The notes under the pieces: model-generated
What the model saw: the letters and a program-made list of their open reading frames with translations, nothing else
Told to the model about the DNA's origin: nothing
Databases searched by the model: none
In this document: piece by piece, positions 1 to 11,055 of the stretch
Layout of the letters: the number at the start of each line of letters is the position of its first letter
How positions within the stretch are numbered: the stretch's first letter is position 1
Assembly (NCBI GenBank): GCA_031835245.1
Contig: JAVKOQ010000033.1
Location: 62,001 to 126,000 of the forward strand
Length of the DNA stretch: 64,000 nucleotides
Direction of reading: 5' to 3'
DNA from: Balamuthia mandrillaris
Lineage: Eukaryota > Discosea > Longamoebia > Balamuthiidae
Position numbers and translations under genes: made by a program

Positions 1-3000
1 CTCGTGCATCTTCCTTATCCCCCGTGCTTCTTTTCTTTTCTTCTTGTCTCTTTTTCTCATTCCGCGTGAGTAGGAAGTGAATCCAGCGGCATCGGGTATG
101 CACGTGGTCATTTTGGCACCAAACAAACCTTCTGCAGAGTTGGAAAATGTATTGAAGCGGTCCAAACACAGGTCTCGCATTTTCTTCTTACAAGGATCTA
201 CAACGGTAATAGACTAGAGAGTGATTTCTTTCTTTCTCTCTTACTTGTTTCCTTATTTCTTACCCTTTCTCTCTCTCCTCTCCTCTCCTTGCCTCTCCTC
301 TCCTTGGTGAACAATGCAGTGTCCTCAAGACCTGGACAGGGCTCAGATAAAGTCGGCAGAGTTTTGTTACATCTTTTCTCAATCCGAACATGCTGAACAA
401 GACGCCGATCATGGTTTCCTCTCTTTCTCTCTCGTTATCTTGCTTACTTGGTTCTGGTGGTAACCTCGATACACTGTTTAGCAACCATGTTGACGTATTT
501 GGCGGTCAAGGAACGGGCCAAAACTGTCCCAACTGCTGTCCAACTGTACCAGAACAGAAACGCGTCTACCACAATTGTATAGCCTCCAACTTTTCAGCCT
601 TGCTTTTTTTGTGTCCAGTTGTTTCCTAGATCTTTTCTGAGTCCTAACGCATTTTGTCCCTAAACGGCAGCCGTTACTCCAAAGCATGGATTACTTGTTC
701 TCTTCCAACAGTCTCAATCTGGTAGTATTGCTTCTTCTCACCATCCACTGCTTTTGCTTTGCGCTTTTCTTCACTTTCTTTTTCTTTTTCTACTTCTCCA
801 CCTTCTTCCCGCTTATTCCCTATCGGTATTGACTAAGTACTTTCTATGTCGATTCTTTCTCTGTCTTGATTCTTTGTCATACAAAATAGGCTATATTGGC
901 ACAATGTTGTTTATGTCCAGGATATTCTACTTTTATTACAAACCTCATTAGAACCTATAAAGTCAAGCATGGAGGCTTTTCCCAGATTAGGAACATGAGA
1001 GGATGGCAAGGGGAGTACGGTATGTCTTGTTCATTTTCACGCGCACCATGCTTATGGTACTGACATGTAAGTGCAGTTAAGGGGGCAGAAAACGAGTTGT
1101 TTTCGCTGGAATCTCTTCCCCACGCCTTCAACGGAATGACTTTTGCCAAAGTCGCCAAAGTACATATTTCTTCTCTCATCTTTCTTCTGCTTCAGAACTA
1201 ACACTCATTCATTACAAAGGTTCTTTACAACTACTATCACGTAATCTTATTGGGAATTGAGTGTATTGCATCCGAAGCTCCGAGTTCTCCAAGTCTAAAG
1301 AGCACCAGACAAGCCCAACGACGTAAGAATCCCATAAGAAACCTTAGTCGTTTGCTGCCCAACTTCAAAGAACCAGCTGCAAGGAACATTATTCGCAAAG
1401 GCCTGTTGGTAATGCTGCCTTGGGACTATGTCATCAGAGGAGGAGAGATGGCTGCTGTCATCGCGCCTTCATATCTACTGGTGGAAGCTATATCGCTCTA
1501 TAATTCGTTGATGGATAAGCAAGAAGGACTAAAGGATTTTCAAACTAACAAAGGAAAAAAGAAAGAGCACCAAACACATGATCAAGAGAGGACAGAAAAT
1601 ACGAAAGATGAGAAGTTGCGGGAAAGTGCAGACGATGTTCACACCAAGAACGAAGAGGAAACGAGAAGCGATGATGAGGAAGAGGGAGAACCTGAAACGG
1701 AACAAATAGAAACAACTACTACAGATAGCGAAGTGGAAGACCGCATGAGGAGAAGGCTCATTCAAGACTTGTTGGATTCCATTCATGTGGAGAAAATAGC
1801 CAACCACCACCCCACCAACGGGCGAACTGCTCTTGTCACCCCCAAAAAAGTGCAGCGTGAAATCAACAATCCAGATTTTCTTTCTTCTGTACATACATTC
1901 TCTCTATCTCCTTCTCCATCTCTCCTTCCTTTCTCTCTTCCGCACGTGTTTTTTTCTTACAAAACCGCGCCGTGCTCCTCCCTGTACCTTCCTTCCGACC
2001 TTAGTTGGGCTTGTCGAACAGATCGCAAGACGTTTCTTATCCTCCACTGAGTTTAGACGACATCCATCAAAAACGAGGCACAAGAGGAGAATTATGGGCC
2101 TCACTATCCAAACGGGCGATCAAACCTCTTTCGAAAGGAAAGAAAGATGTTTGGGGATCGTTGTTTCATCTCAATCCACCCAATTCAGGTCTTCCCCAAA
2201 CGCTTCCTCCTCCTGCCAACGTCATTCGCTTCAAAAATCATCTGTTGCTGATAGGGTAGGTTTCTTTATGCTCTTCTTTCCATCTCCATTCTATCTTGTC
2301 CTGTTCTTTGTTGTTGGAAACCGTTCTCAGCGCTCTATTTGTTGACTACGTACATTCAGATGGAGAACAGACATGGAATCAATGATCCTCAACCTTCGCA
2401 GCCGAAACATTCTCTATCCGCGTCGCATCGTCATCTTGAGCGAACGACCTCCTTCTCTTCCGCTCTGGCGCAAGCTCAGCCTCTTCCCTCATATTTATTA
2501 TGTGGAAGGGAGTGGCTTGGTTGGGGCCGACTTGAACAGAGCAGCCGTCAGCAGTGCCGATCGCATTATCATTTTAGACCGGTCATCCCCTACCCTTGGT
2601 AGCGGAGATGATGACAAACCCCCGACGCCTGTGGTAGATACTAGGATGTTGGGGGATGCAGAAAACATGTTCATTCTGCGTGCCATACAATCAAACTGGC
2701 CTCACAAAGCTCTAGTTTCTTCAATTGGTATGTGCTATTGTTTGCTTTGTTCTTTCAGCTTTCTCGCTTCCTATCATTTACTTTGTATCCTCTAGTGGAT
2801 GCTGGAAACATGCGGTTCTTGAATGAAGGAATGGAAGACGTGTACCTAAGGAAGTTGGTAAACGAGTACTCCAAGTCCCAATGGAGCAACTTCGCTTACA
2901 ACTACCTGGAAAGCTTTGCTGCTGGAAAACTCTACACACCCTCCGTGATAAACTCGCTCGTCGTTCAGGTTTGTTCTCCATTCATAGGTTTTTTCACTTG

Positions 3001-3998
3001 TTACACTTCATTCTTTCTATCCACTTCTTAAACAAACACCACAAAAACAGCTTTACTGGAATCCCAGAGTATTGAACATGGTGAAGTTGATGACTGGAGC
3101 TGGATCTTCAGTGGTTGAACGAATCTGTATGTAGTCATCATAGCCTTCCTTTTCCTTTTGCTCCCTTCTATCCGACTCCCAACGCAATCTACACACAAAT
3201 AGGTGGATGTAACACATGGGTAATGCCTGTCCCTAGCGGCATGGTCGGCAAAACATTCCACCACTTGTTTTCCTATCTGATAACATCCCACCTAGGCGTG
3301 CCTGTAGCACTGTATCGAAAAAAACAACAAACGGAAAACGAGGACGTCAGTTCGGATGGTGATGATGATGATGATGATGATGATACCTTGGAGAGCAGTA
3401 ACTCCACTGAAGCAGAATACGAGGGGGACGAAGGTGTCGAATTGGATGGTACCATCTCTTTCTGTTCTTTTTGTCTCACCGCTTAGTCGTTCTTCTTTGT
3501 TTTTTTACTTTCATCGTCATCGTTTACTGAGCGTTGTGTTTCACAGAGCTGGCCCAGAAAGAATGGGAAAGCGACCATCATCGGTTCCTGAGCCAGGACC
3601 AAAGGATCATGGAACGTTATGTCTACACCAATCCAGAGCCGCAAGTGCAGCTCCGCACCGATGATAAAGTCTTTGTGATGGCTCTCTCCGAACCGGATGT
3701 AGTTTCAGACCAACCATGGGAGAAGAAGAAGAAGCGAGACATGAAAACATCTTGGCGCAATCCAAGGAGCAGCTTTCTAGCAGAAGAGGACAGCACTGTT
3801 TCCAGTGATGATGACGGCATGGAGCTGAACGAGAGCTGGCTCAAAGGCGCACCCAGTCCCATGGGTTCATCTGATGTTCAGAAAGCAGGAGAAGCACAGG
3901 ATGGAGTAGACATCAACATAAGAAAGAAGACTAAGAAAAAGATGAAGAAGAACAAGAAGAGGAAGAACAACAACAACAAGAACAAGAAATACAAATGA
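1..3998 (+). CDS. slo: Slo/BK-type K+ channel, copy 1 (5'-partial)
   Basis: This is the C-terminal cytosolic part of a large-conductance (Slo family) K+ channel; the membrane part lies off the left edge. Exons seen: 74-205, 320-413, 482-576, 671-721, 890-1019, 1077-1159, 1220-1888, 2005-2255, 2360-2727, 2796-2968, 3051-3126, 3203-3448, 3547-3998; all phases close and the stop is at 3998. Family landmarks are the RCK1 stretch with [10 protein letters not shown] (animal BK has QSCLAPGLST), the RCK2 stretch with [18 protein letters not shown], and YTNPEPQVQL matching the BK element YVITNPPYEFEL. The acidic calcium bowl of animal BK is not visible. The tail is acidic, then very Lys/Asn-rich. Every intron seen here matches an intron of copy 2 in position and phase, so the two are tandem duplicates. 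Identification is firm; exon ends are inferred. Confidence 0.9.
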
Positions 3999-4692
3999 GG
4001 ATGGTGAAACCTCATCTTCTTTGATAAGAGCTCCGCCTTAGCTAATCGGTTTATTTTTTCCTTGTTGTTATGTTAGGCGAGCTCTCTCCCACTAAGGGCG
4101 TAGAGCGAAACCTTGTCTTGATAGCCTCACCACGTATGGGGCGTGTTTGGCCATGTCTTGAAGGTTCAGCCGGATAATGTCCCTCCACTGCTTTTGTGTT
4201 CCTTTTCGGATTGGTGGGTGAGCTCTCTTTCGCTGACACCACAGACGTTCTCCCAGCCTACCTATAGGAATGGGAATCTTGGAAGCCTCATCATGGCAGG
4301 CGCGGGGAGTTTGAACTGCTGACAAGTTTTTTCTTTTGTTTTTTCCTTCCTCGTGCTTGCAACAAGCTTTCCTTGCAGTTTCCTATTGTTCCGTGTTTGC
4401 AACAGGCTTGCACTGAATCTGTTCTTGTGATTGCAAGGAGTTGGAGAGGAGAGCAAGCGCACCAAAGCGTAGGCTTTCCGACGACGGTTCCATTATATTT
4501 TTTTTTTTTTTTTTTTTTTGGAGCTAGCACAGGGTGAAGCTTGGCATGATTGCCGTTGGGTTAGGATCACCAGGCCCAGCCAGCCAGAACCACACGAAGG
4601 AGAGCAAAAGAAGAACGTTCGTTCCTCACTCCCTTTTCTTGTGTGTAGCACAAACAGTTTTCACCTAAATTTGCGTATTTCGGAAGCACCAA
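3999..4692. other. Intergenic gap with a weak retroelement-like remnant
   Basis: This 694-bp gap separates channel copy 1 from the tRNA. On the minus strand at about 4092-4242 a short open stretch carries TQKQWRDIIRLNLQDM, which recalls the conserved tail after the reverse transcriptase of some non-LTR retrotransposons (pattern R-K-R-W-x-D-x-x-x-x-D-L). It is short and isolated, so a decayed LINE is only one reading. A run of about 20 T lies near 4499-4519. I see no other gene. Confidence 0.3.
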
Positions 4693-4765
4693 GCCGAGCT
4701 AGCTCAGTCGGTAGAGCGCAAGACTCTTAATCTTGTGGTCGTGGGTTCGAGCCCCACGCTTGGCG
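4693..4765 (+). tRNA. trnK-CUU: tRNA-Lys (anticodon CUU)
   Basis: A full cloverleaf can be drawn. The acceptor arms GCCGAGC and GCTTGGC pair with one G-U, the D arm contains AGCTCAGTCGGTAGAGC, the anticodon loop CTCTTAA reads CTT, and the T arm GTGGG-TTCGAGC-CCCAC is perfect. The discriminator base is G. The internal promoter boxes are the D-arm box A (TAGCTCAGTCGG) and the T-arm box B (GGTTCGAGCCC). There is no intron. It sits only 97 bp before the start codon of channel copy 2. Confidence 0.97.
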
Positions 4766-4770
4766 ATTTC

Positions 4771-4776
4771 TTTTTT
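4771..4776 (+). terminator. RNA polymerase III T-run terminator
   Basis: Six consecutive T residues begin six bases after the tRNA 3' end, the normal Pol III stop signal. More T-runs follow. Confidence 0.8.
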
Positions 4777-4861
4777 CTTATTTTTATTTATTTTTTTCCA
4801 ACAAAACAAAAAAGAAAGAAAGACGACTACTCCGAAGCAAAGGAGGAGAGGCTCAGGAAGC

Positions 4862-7800
4862 ATGGAGGAGGACACGAGGCTGACTTGGATCATTTTGGCG
4901 GTCCCTGTGGTGCTTGTTGTGTTGGCGTCCCTGGCCTGGTGGTTGTTCAGACGGTCGCCTTGGCACCTGCCGCTCTTGAGGCGGACCTCCGGGTTTTGGC
5001 TCAAGGAGGAGGCGGTGCGACGGGCTCTGCGCCATGTTATGACGGACACCGCCTTTGCTACCGTTTGGGTAACCCTTTTTCTTTGCTTTGCTTTGCTTTT
5101 TGGTGTTTGCTTTAGTTTGTCTTTCTTAGCTCTCTGCCTCTTCTTCTCCTCCTTCTCTGTGTTCTCTCTCCGCTCCTGACACACCACCAAACACAGACCC
5201 TGTTTCAACTGGCTGTCACGGCTCTCGCCTTGGTGCATTACGCGGTTACCACTTACTATGGGTCGTTGCCCCTTTGGCTCTCCATTACGGAGCTGCTTCT
5301 TAGCATATGCTTCGCCGCCGACTATCTCATCTACTTTTACTTAGCTTCCAACCGGTTTATTATCTCTTTCTTCTTGTTCTTGTCCTTGCCTTCTGCTTTT
5401 ACTTTTTTTGTTGTTTTTCTTGCTCGTTCTTCGTGCTTCGTTCTTCTTCTTGTTCTTCTTCTTTTTCTGTTTCTTCTTGTTCTTCTTCTTGTTCTTCTTG
5501 TTCTTCTTCTTCTTCTTCTTGTTCTTCTTCTTCTTGTTCTTCTTCTTCTTCTTCTTCTTCTTCTTCTTCTTCTTCTTCTTCTTCATCTTCTTCGTATCCT
5601 CAATCCTTAGTGGCTAAACCAAGTTTTTAGGCTTCGCTATTTCTTTAGCTTGTTGCCACTGATCGACTATTTGACGGTGTTGCCTGTGTTTATTTCGTTT
5701 GCAGCAGGGGATTGGAACCAAAATGCGTTTGTAAGTTTTGCTCCATTGCGGACCCTGCGTGCATTACGAGTCGTTCGTGCTTTGAGAGCAACGACTCTTA
5801 TATCCTCCAGTACTTCTCCATCTCCTGCTTATTTTCTTCTTGACCTCTTCTGTTTCAACTTCTAAGCACGGCTCCAATTCAGTTGTAACAAGACAGATCT
5901 TACGAATTGCAGTTCTTATGGCAAGTTTGATATTTATCGGAGCATCCCTCATCCAACTTGTGGAGCGCCTAGCTGATGGGTTCGAATATGACTTCCACGT
6001 CTTGCTTTATTTCACTGTTGTGGTTTGTTTCCTTTTCCCTTATGAATTGTATTTAATTTCTTTTATAACTCAACACATGAAACTTGTGATAGACTTTTAG
6101 TACAGTTGGTTATGGAGACATATCACCAGTTTCCGATGCTGGTAAAATGGTGATGCTAGTTTTGATAATTTTAGCTTATGTGCTATTGCCCTATCAACTC
6201 GCGCACTTTGTCAACGTGGTGGCATTGAGCAAAAACTATTACCTCAAAACGTACAGCAAGCGTCGCATTCGACCGCCTCCTCATGCCGTGTTCATTGGGC
6301 AGGCCCCAAATCTTGTGGAAATCATACAAGAGTTCTTAACTACAGTCTGTCAATCCTTCTTATTATGATCTTTTTCTTGCTTTTTCTTTTCTTGTTTCGT
6401 TGTTGATGCTTGTCCTTTCTCTCTTGTTCATTTATGCAGGAAACGAACCCAGCGGCATCTTCAATGCAAGTGGTTATCTTGGCGCCTGACAAACCTTCTG
6501 CAGACTTGGAAATTGTTTTAACGCGGTCCAAGTACAGGTCTCGTATTTTCTTTTTGCAAGGGTCAACCACGGTACGACTATCAAGAAACCTGTCCTTACA
6601 TAGTTATTTTTAAAAAAATATTAATTATTCTTTTTTCGTTTACTCATGATGCATGTAGAGTCAGCAAGACTTGGACAGAGCCCTTCTTAAGTCGGCTGAG
6701 TTTTGTTACATCTTTTCTCAAGCAGAACATGCTGAACAAGATGCTGATCATGGTTCCAGCTCACTCACTCTCTCTCTCTCTCTCCTTCTCTTTTCTTGCT
6801 TTTTAACTACTATTTTAGCAACTTTGTTGACGTATTTGGCGGTCAAGGAAAGGGCAAAAAATATTCCAACTGCTGTTCAGCTTTATCAGAACAGAGGTTC
6901 GACCACCAACGTACGTTTCTTGTTCCTCCATCTTTCTGTAGTGAGAAACCTAGTTTTATCACTTCTAAAACCATTTCTTAATTAGCCGTTACTCCGAAGC
7001 ATGGATTTCGTATTCTCTTTCAACAGTCTCAACTTGGTATTTATGATTTTTTGTTCTGTTATCCATTTGTTTCTTCTTTTTAGTTTCTCCTTTACCTTTT
7101 GCTTCTCCGTCTTATATCTTTTGTTGCAACTACCTTATCGTACAACCAGGCTTTCTTGTCGCAATGTTGTTTATGTCCAGGCTATTCTACGCTAATCACC
7201 AACCTCATCAGAACTTACAGAGGAAACAGCAGAGGCTTTTCCAAAATAAAGAACATGAACACTTGGCAAGGAGAATACGGTTTCTCGTTCTCTCTCCTGC
7301 TTTCTTCTCTTTTCATCTATCTTACCTCACTCTGTTTGTCCATTATGTCTAGTGAGAGGAGCAGAAAACGACTTGTTTTCTCTGGAATCCCTACCACAAG
7401 CCTTCAAAGGAATGACCTTTGCCAAAGTTGCAAAAGTAAATTTGCCCACATCTCTCATATCTTTTTTTTTGTTTTTTGCCCTGGTTAATCTCATTATCTC
7501 TCTTTCTCGCTCTTCCTAACAGATTTTATATTACTACTATCACGTCATACTATTGGGAATTGAATGCACCACATCCGAAACTCCTCAACCATCAAAACAA
7601 CTCAACGATTTGGGACTACAGCAACGGACTAGCGCTCTATCAAGATTAGGCAGGGCGTTGATCCAGGTTTTGCTCTCCAACTTTAAGCAACCGGCTGCAA
7701 AGAATATTCGACGAAATGGTCTTTTGATGATGCTCCCTTGGGACTACGTGATAAAAGGAGGAGAGATGGCAGCTGTCGTTGCTTCTTCTGCTAACCTGGT

Positions 7801-10721
7801 GGAGGCTATATCGCTCTTCAATACGCTAATGACGAAGAAAGATGGATACATGGCACGTCGCCGAGCGCGAAAGCGGAAAAAGAAAGAGCAAAGAGCACCT
7901 GAGAAGACAAAGGAAGAAAAGAAAACATGTAGCCAGTTAAACCATAGTTTAGAAGATATTCTCACTGAAAATGAAGGAGATGATGAAGAAACGATGTTTG
8001 AGCGCAGCGAAGCAGAGATAAGGCAACAAAGGCAAGCATCATTGACAATGGATGAGATAGATGATAAAATGAGAGAAAGGTTCATTCAGGACTTGTTGGA
8101 TACTATTCATGTGGAGAAACTAGCCAGCAAGCGGATAACCAAAGGGCGAACCGCTCTGTTCACCACCAAAAAAGTGCAGCAAGAAATCAACAGTCCCAGT
8201 TTTCTTTCTTCAGTACGTATACGTATCTCTGTGCTTTGGCTTATCGCTTTGTTTCTTATCCCCTCCGCGATGGTTCTTGCTCATTCAACAACAATAAGTA
8301 CAGTTGGGACTGTCCAACAGAGTGAAACACTTCTCGGATCCTCCGCTCAGCCTGGACGACATCCTACAAACACGGAGCTCAAAAGGAGGAATATGGGTAG
8401 CGTTGACCAAACGTGCCATCAAACCTCTTTCCACAGGAAAGAAGGATGTTTGGGGATCGTTGTTTCATCTCAACGCAGAAAATTCAGGGCTTCCTCAAAC
8501 TCTTCCATCTCCCACCAAGGTTATTCGCTCTAAACACCATTTGTTGCTCATCGGGTACTTCACTTTCTTATCAAGGCCTTGCTCTTTCTCACTTTGTCTT
8601 TCCTCTGGTTGTTTCTTTCTCACTTTTGTGTATATCTTTGAATAGCTGGAGAGCAGGCATGGAATCAATGATCCTCAACCTTCGCAGCCGAAACATTCTC
8701 TATCCGCGTCGCATCGTCATCTTGAGCGAACGACCTCCTTCTCTTCCGCTCTGGCAAAAACTCAGTCTCTTTCCTCATATCTATTACGTGAAAGGAAGTG
8801 GCTTGGTTGAGGCCGACTTGACCAGAGCAGCCGTCAGCAGTGCCGATCGCATTATCATTTTAGATCGATCCTCGCCTTCTAATTCACTGGGTGGTAAGAA
8901 TGAAGACGAGTCTGCACCTTCTGTGGTCTTAGATGATGCAGAAAACTTGTTCATTACGCGCACGATACTGGCTAATTGGCCTCACAAGGCTTTGGTTTCT
9001 TCAATTGGTACGCTTCGCTTGTCATGTGCTGTTTTGGGTGTCTACTCTGCGTATCTCTTTTCTTTTCTTCTCTTCTCCCTTTCCTTATCTCTCGTCTCTC
9101 TTCTTTTTCTCTTCTTTCTCTTCTGACTCCGAAGACCTTTATTTGTGGTTGGTTTGGAATGAAATAGTGGATGCCCGAAACATGCGGTTCATGAACGAAC
9201 AAACGGAAGATGTACTTTTGAAGAAGTTGGTAAAAGAATATTCCAAATCCCAATGGGGTACCAGCGCGTATAGCTACCTGGAAAGCTTTGCCGCTGGACG
9301 TCTCTACACGCCCTCCGTCATCAATTCTTTGGTGGTTCAGGTGCTTTCTTCTATACTCTTTCGCATTTCTTCCTTATTTTCGTTGAAGTAATAACAACAT
9401 TCTCTGTCATAAATAAATCAGCTGTATTGGAATCCACGAATACTGCACATGGTAAAGTTGCTTACAGGTGCTGGCTCCACTGTTGTGGAACGAATTTGTA
9501 TGAACCTATCACATTTCATTCTCCAAGTTCGCCTGCCATGTATTTAACCATGCCGTTTACTTTCCCTTCCTGTTGTCCTTCTGCTTCTTCTTCTTCTTCT
9601 TCTTCTTCTTGTTCTTCTTCTTGTTCTTCTTCTTCTTCTTCTTCTTCTTCTTCTTCTTCTTCTTCTTCTTCTGCTTCTTCTTCTTCTTCTTCTTCTTCTT
9701 CTTCTTCTTCTTCTTCTTCTTCTTCTTCTTCTTCTTCTTCTTCTTCTTCTTCTTCTTCTTCTTCTTCTTCTTCTTGCCCTTGCCCTTCTGTTTCATGTCC
9801 TCGCCTCCTACTTCCTTGTTTTCTCAAAAAACAAATAGGTGGATGTAATGCATGGGAAATCCCTGTTCCAGACGGAATGGTCGGCAAAACATTCTACGAG
9901 CTGTTTTGCTACCTCCTTCGGTTGCGCGTAGGAGTTCCTGTTGCGCTATACCGAAAGAAACAGCAGCCACGACGCAAATCAACCTACAACAAGGGTTTCG
10001 GGATTGATGACGAATTTTTGTTTAGCGAAAGTTCCAGCAGTGACGATAGCGAATTCAAAGATGACTTGGATAGCAGCTTTGAAATGGATGGTGAGCTCCT
10101 TCATGTTCACCGAATCGTTCTTCTCTTCTTTCGGCTTTTTTTTCTCCTTGTTAATTTGTTCTCTGCACAATCTTTTTTGTTTTCATCACAGAGTTGGAAA
10201 ATGAAGAATGGGAACAAACCGACCACTACGTCTACACCAATCCAGAGCCGCATGTGCAACTTCGCAACGACGACAAAGTCTTTGTGATGGCTCTCTCCGA
10301 ACCGGATTTTGTTTTCCATCAAATACGGGAGGAGAAGAAGAAGCGAGCCATGAAAGCATCTTGGCGGAAATCAAGAGGCAGCTTTGAAGCAAGCAGTCAT
10401 TGCGGTTTGGATAGTAGTGGCGAAGAAAAAAATGAAGAACAAGACGACACGAGAAAAAAGGACAAGACCCCAATTTTCAAAAGAAGAAGCAAAGGTAACT
10501 CACCGAAAGAACCAAAGAATGGGAATGCTAAGCCGGAAAAAAAGAAGGCGACGCGAAACATTCAGACGAGCACCACGAACAATTCATCAGAAGAAGGAGA
10601 GGAAGACATACAGAATGACAGCGGCGAACAATTAGCTCAAAAGAGGGAAGAAGAAGATGATGAAGAAGAAGAAGAAGAACAAGAAGACGTAACCAAGCGG
10701 AAAGACGAGTTACGGCCTTGA
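4862..10721 (+). CDS. slo: Slo/BK-type K+ channel, copy 2 (complete)
   Basis: Predicted 1283-residue pore-forming subunit of a Slo1-like K+ channel in 18 exons: 4862-5068, 5197-5354, 5631-5809, 5883-6022, 6093-6344, 6440-6571, 6659-6752, 6819-6910, 6986-7036, 7150-7279, 7353-7435, 7523-8212, 8304-8554, 8646-9007, 9168-9340, 9422-9497, 9839-10090, 10192-10721. An N-terminal S0-like segment ([20 protein letters not shown]) precedes S1-S6. S4 is strongly basic (Arg 162, 165, 168, 171, 174). The selectivity filter TVGYGD lies at residues 232-237. Two RCK domains follow, with [10 protein letters not shown] in RCK1 and [10 protein letters not shown] in RCK2, joined by a charged linker. The start was chosen because the ATG leads straight into S0. 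The acidic calcium bowl of animal BK is missing, so calcium gating cannot be assumed. The length is close to animal BK (about 1200). Introns 2 and 16 hold long TTC tracts. Confidence 0.95.
5441..5586 (+). repeat. Intronic (TTC)n tract, channel copy 2 intron 2
   Basis: Imperfect TTC/TTG triplets become a pure TTC run before the splice acceptor. The intron acceptor used is 5630, because an earlier AG at 5610 would bring an in-frame stop. Confidence 0.9.
9582..9776 (+). repeat. Intronic (TTC)n tract, channel copy 2 intron 16
   Basis: About 65 near-perfect TTC triplets with a few TTG and TGC interruptions lie inside the intron between 9497 and 9839. The equivalent intron of copy 1 (3127-3202) is only 76 bp and has no such tract, so the expansion is recent relative to the duplication. 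Confidence 0.93.
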
Positions 10722-11055
10722 GTGCAGGGGTGCGAAAAGGCCCAACAGCCGATGCAAACCTTTATTTGACAAACAGCAACAACTTTATAATTCATTAGGA
10801 GATGACGTGGCCAATTTTGACTGGTGGTTACTATAGCTACAGCATTACCGGAGGAGAGATTTCGAGTGGAATCCGTGGCCACTGCCCAGAAACATATTCG
10901 CTTTTTTGTAATGCCCAGATGCATGGGGCAGAAATTGATATTCGACCTTGCGTGGAGTTACTCGAAAACCACGACAGCAATTGAGGCACTTCAAAGAAGA
11001 GGAAGAAGGACGCAACGAAAGACGAAAGATCAAGAGAAGCGAGGAAAAAGCAAAG
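10722..11055. other. Intergenic / upstream region
   Basis: This 334-bp gap contains a CRE-like TGACGTGG directly followed by CCAAT (GATGACGTGGCCAAT, starting near 10802). These are probable upstream elements of the next gene. Open frames here are short and carry no recognisable motif. Confidence 0.5.

Noticed and set aside
9427-10287. Long Ser-rich frame with a poly-Ser tract
   Set aside because: It reads through the TTC intron of channel copy 2; splice sites and homology to copy 1 show the tract is intronic.
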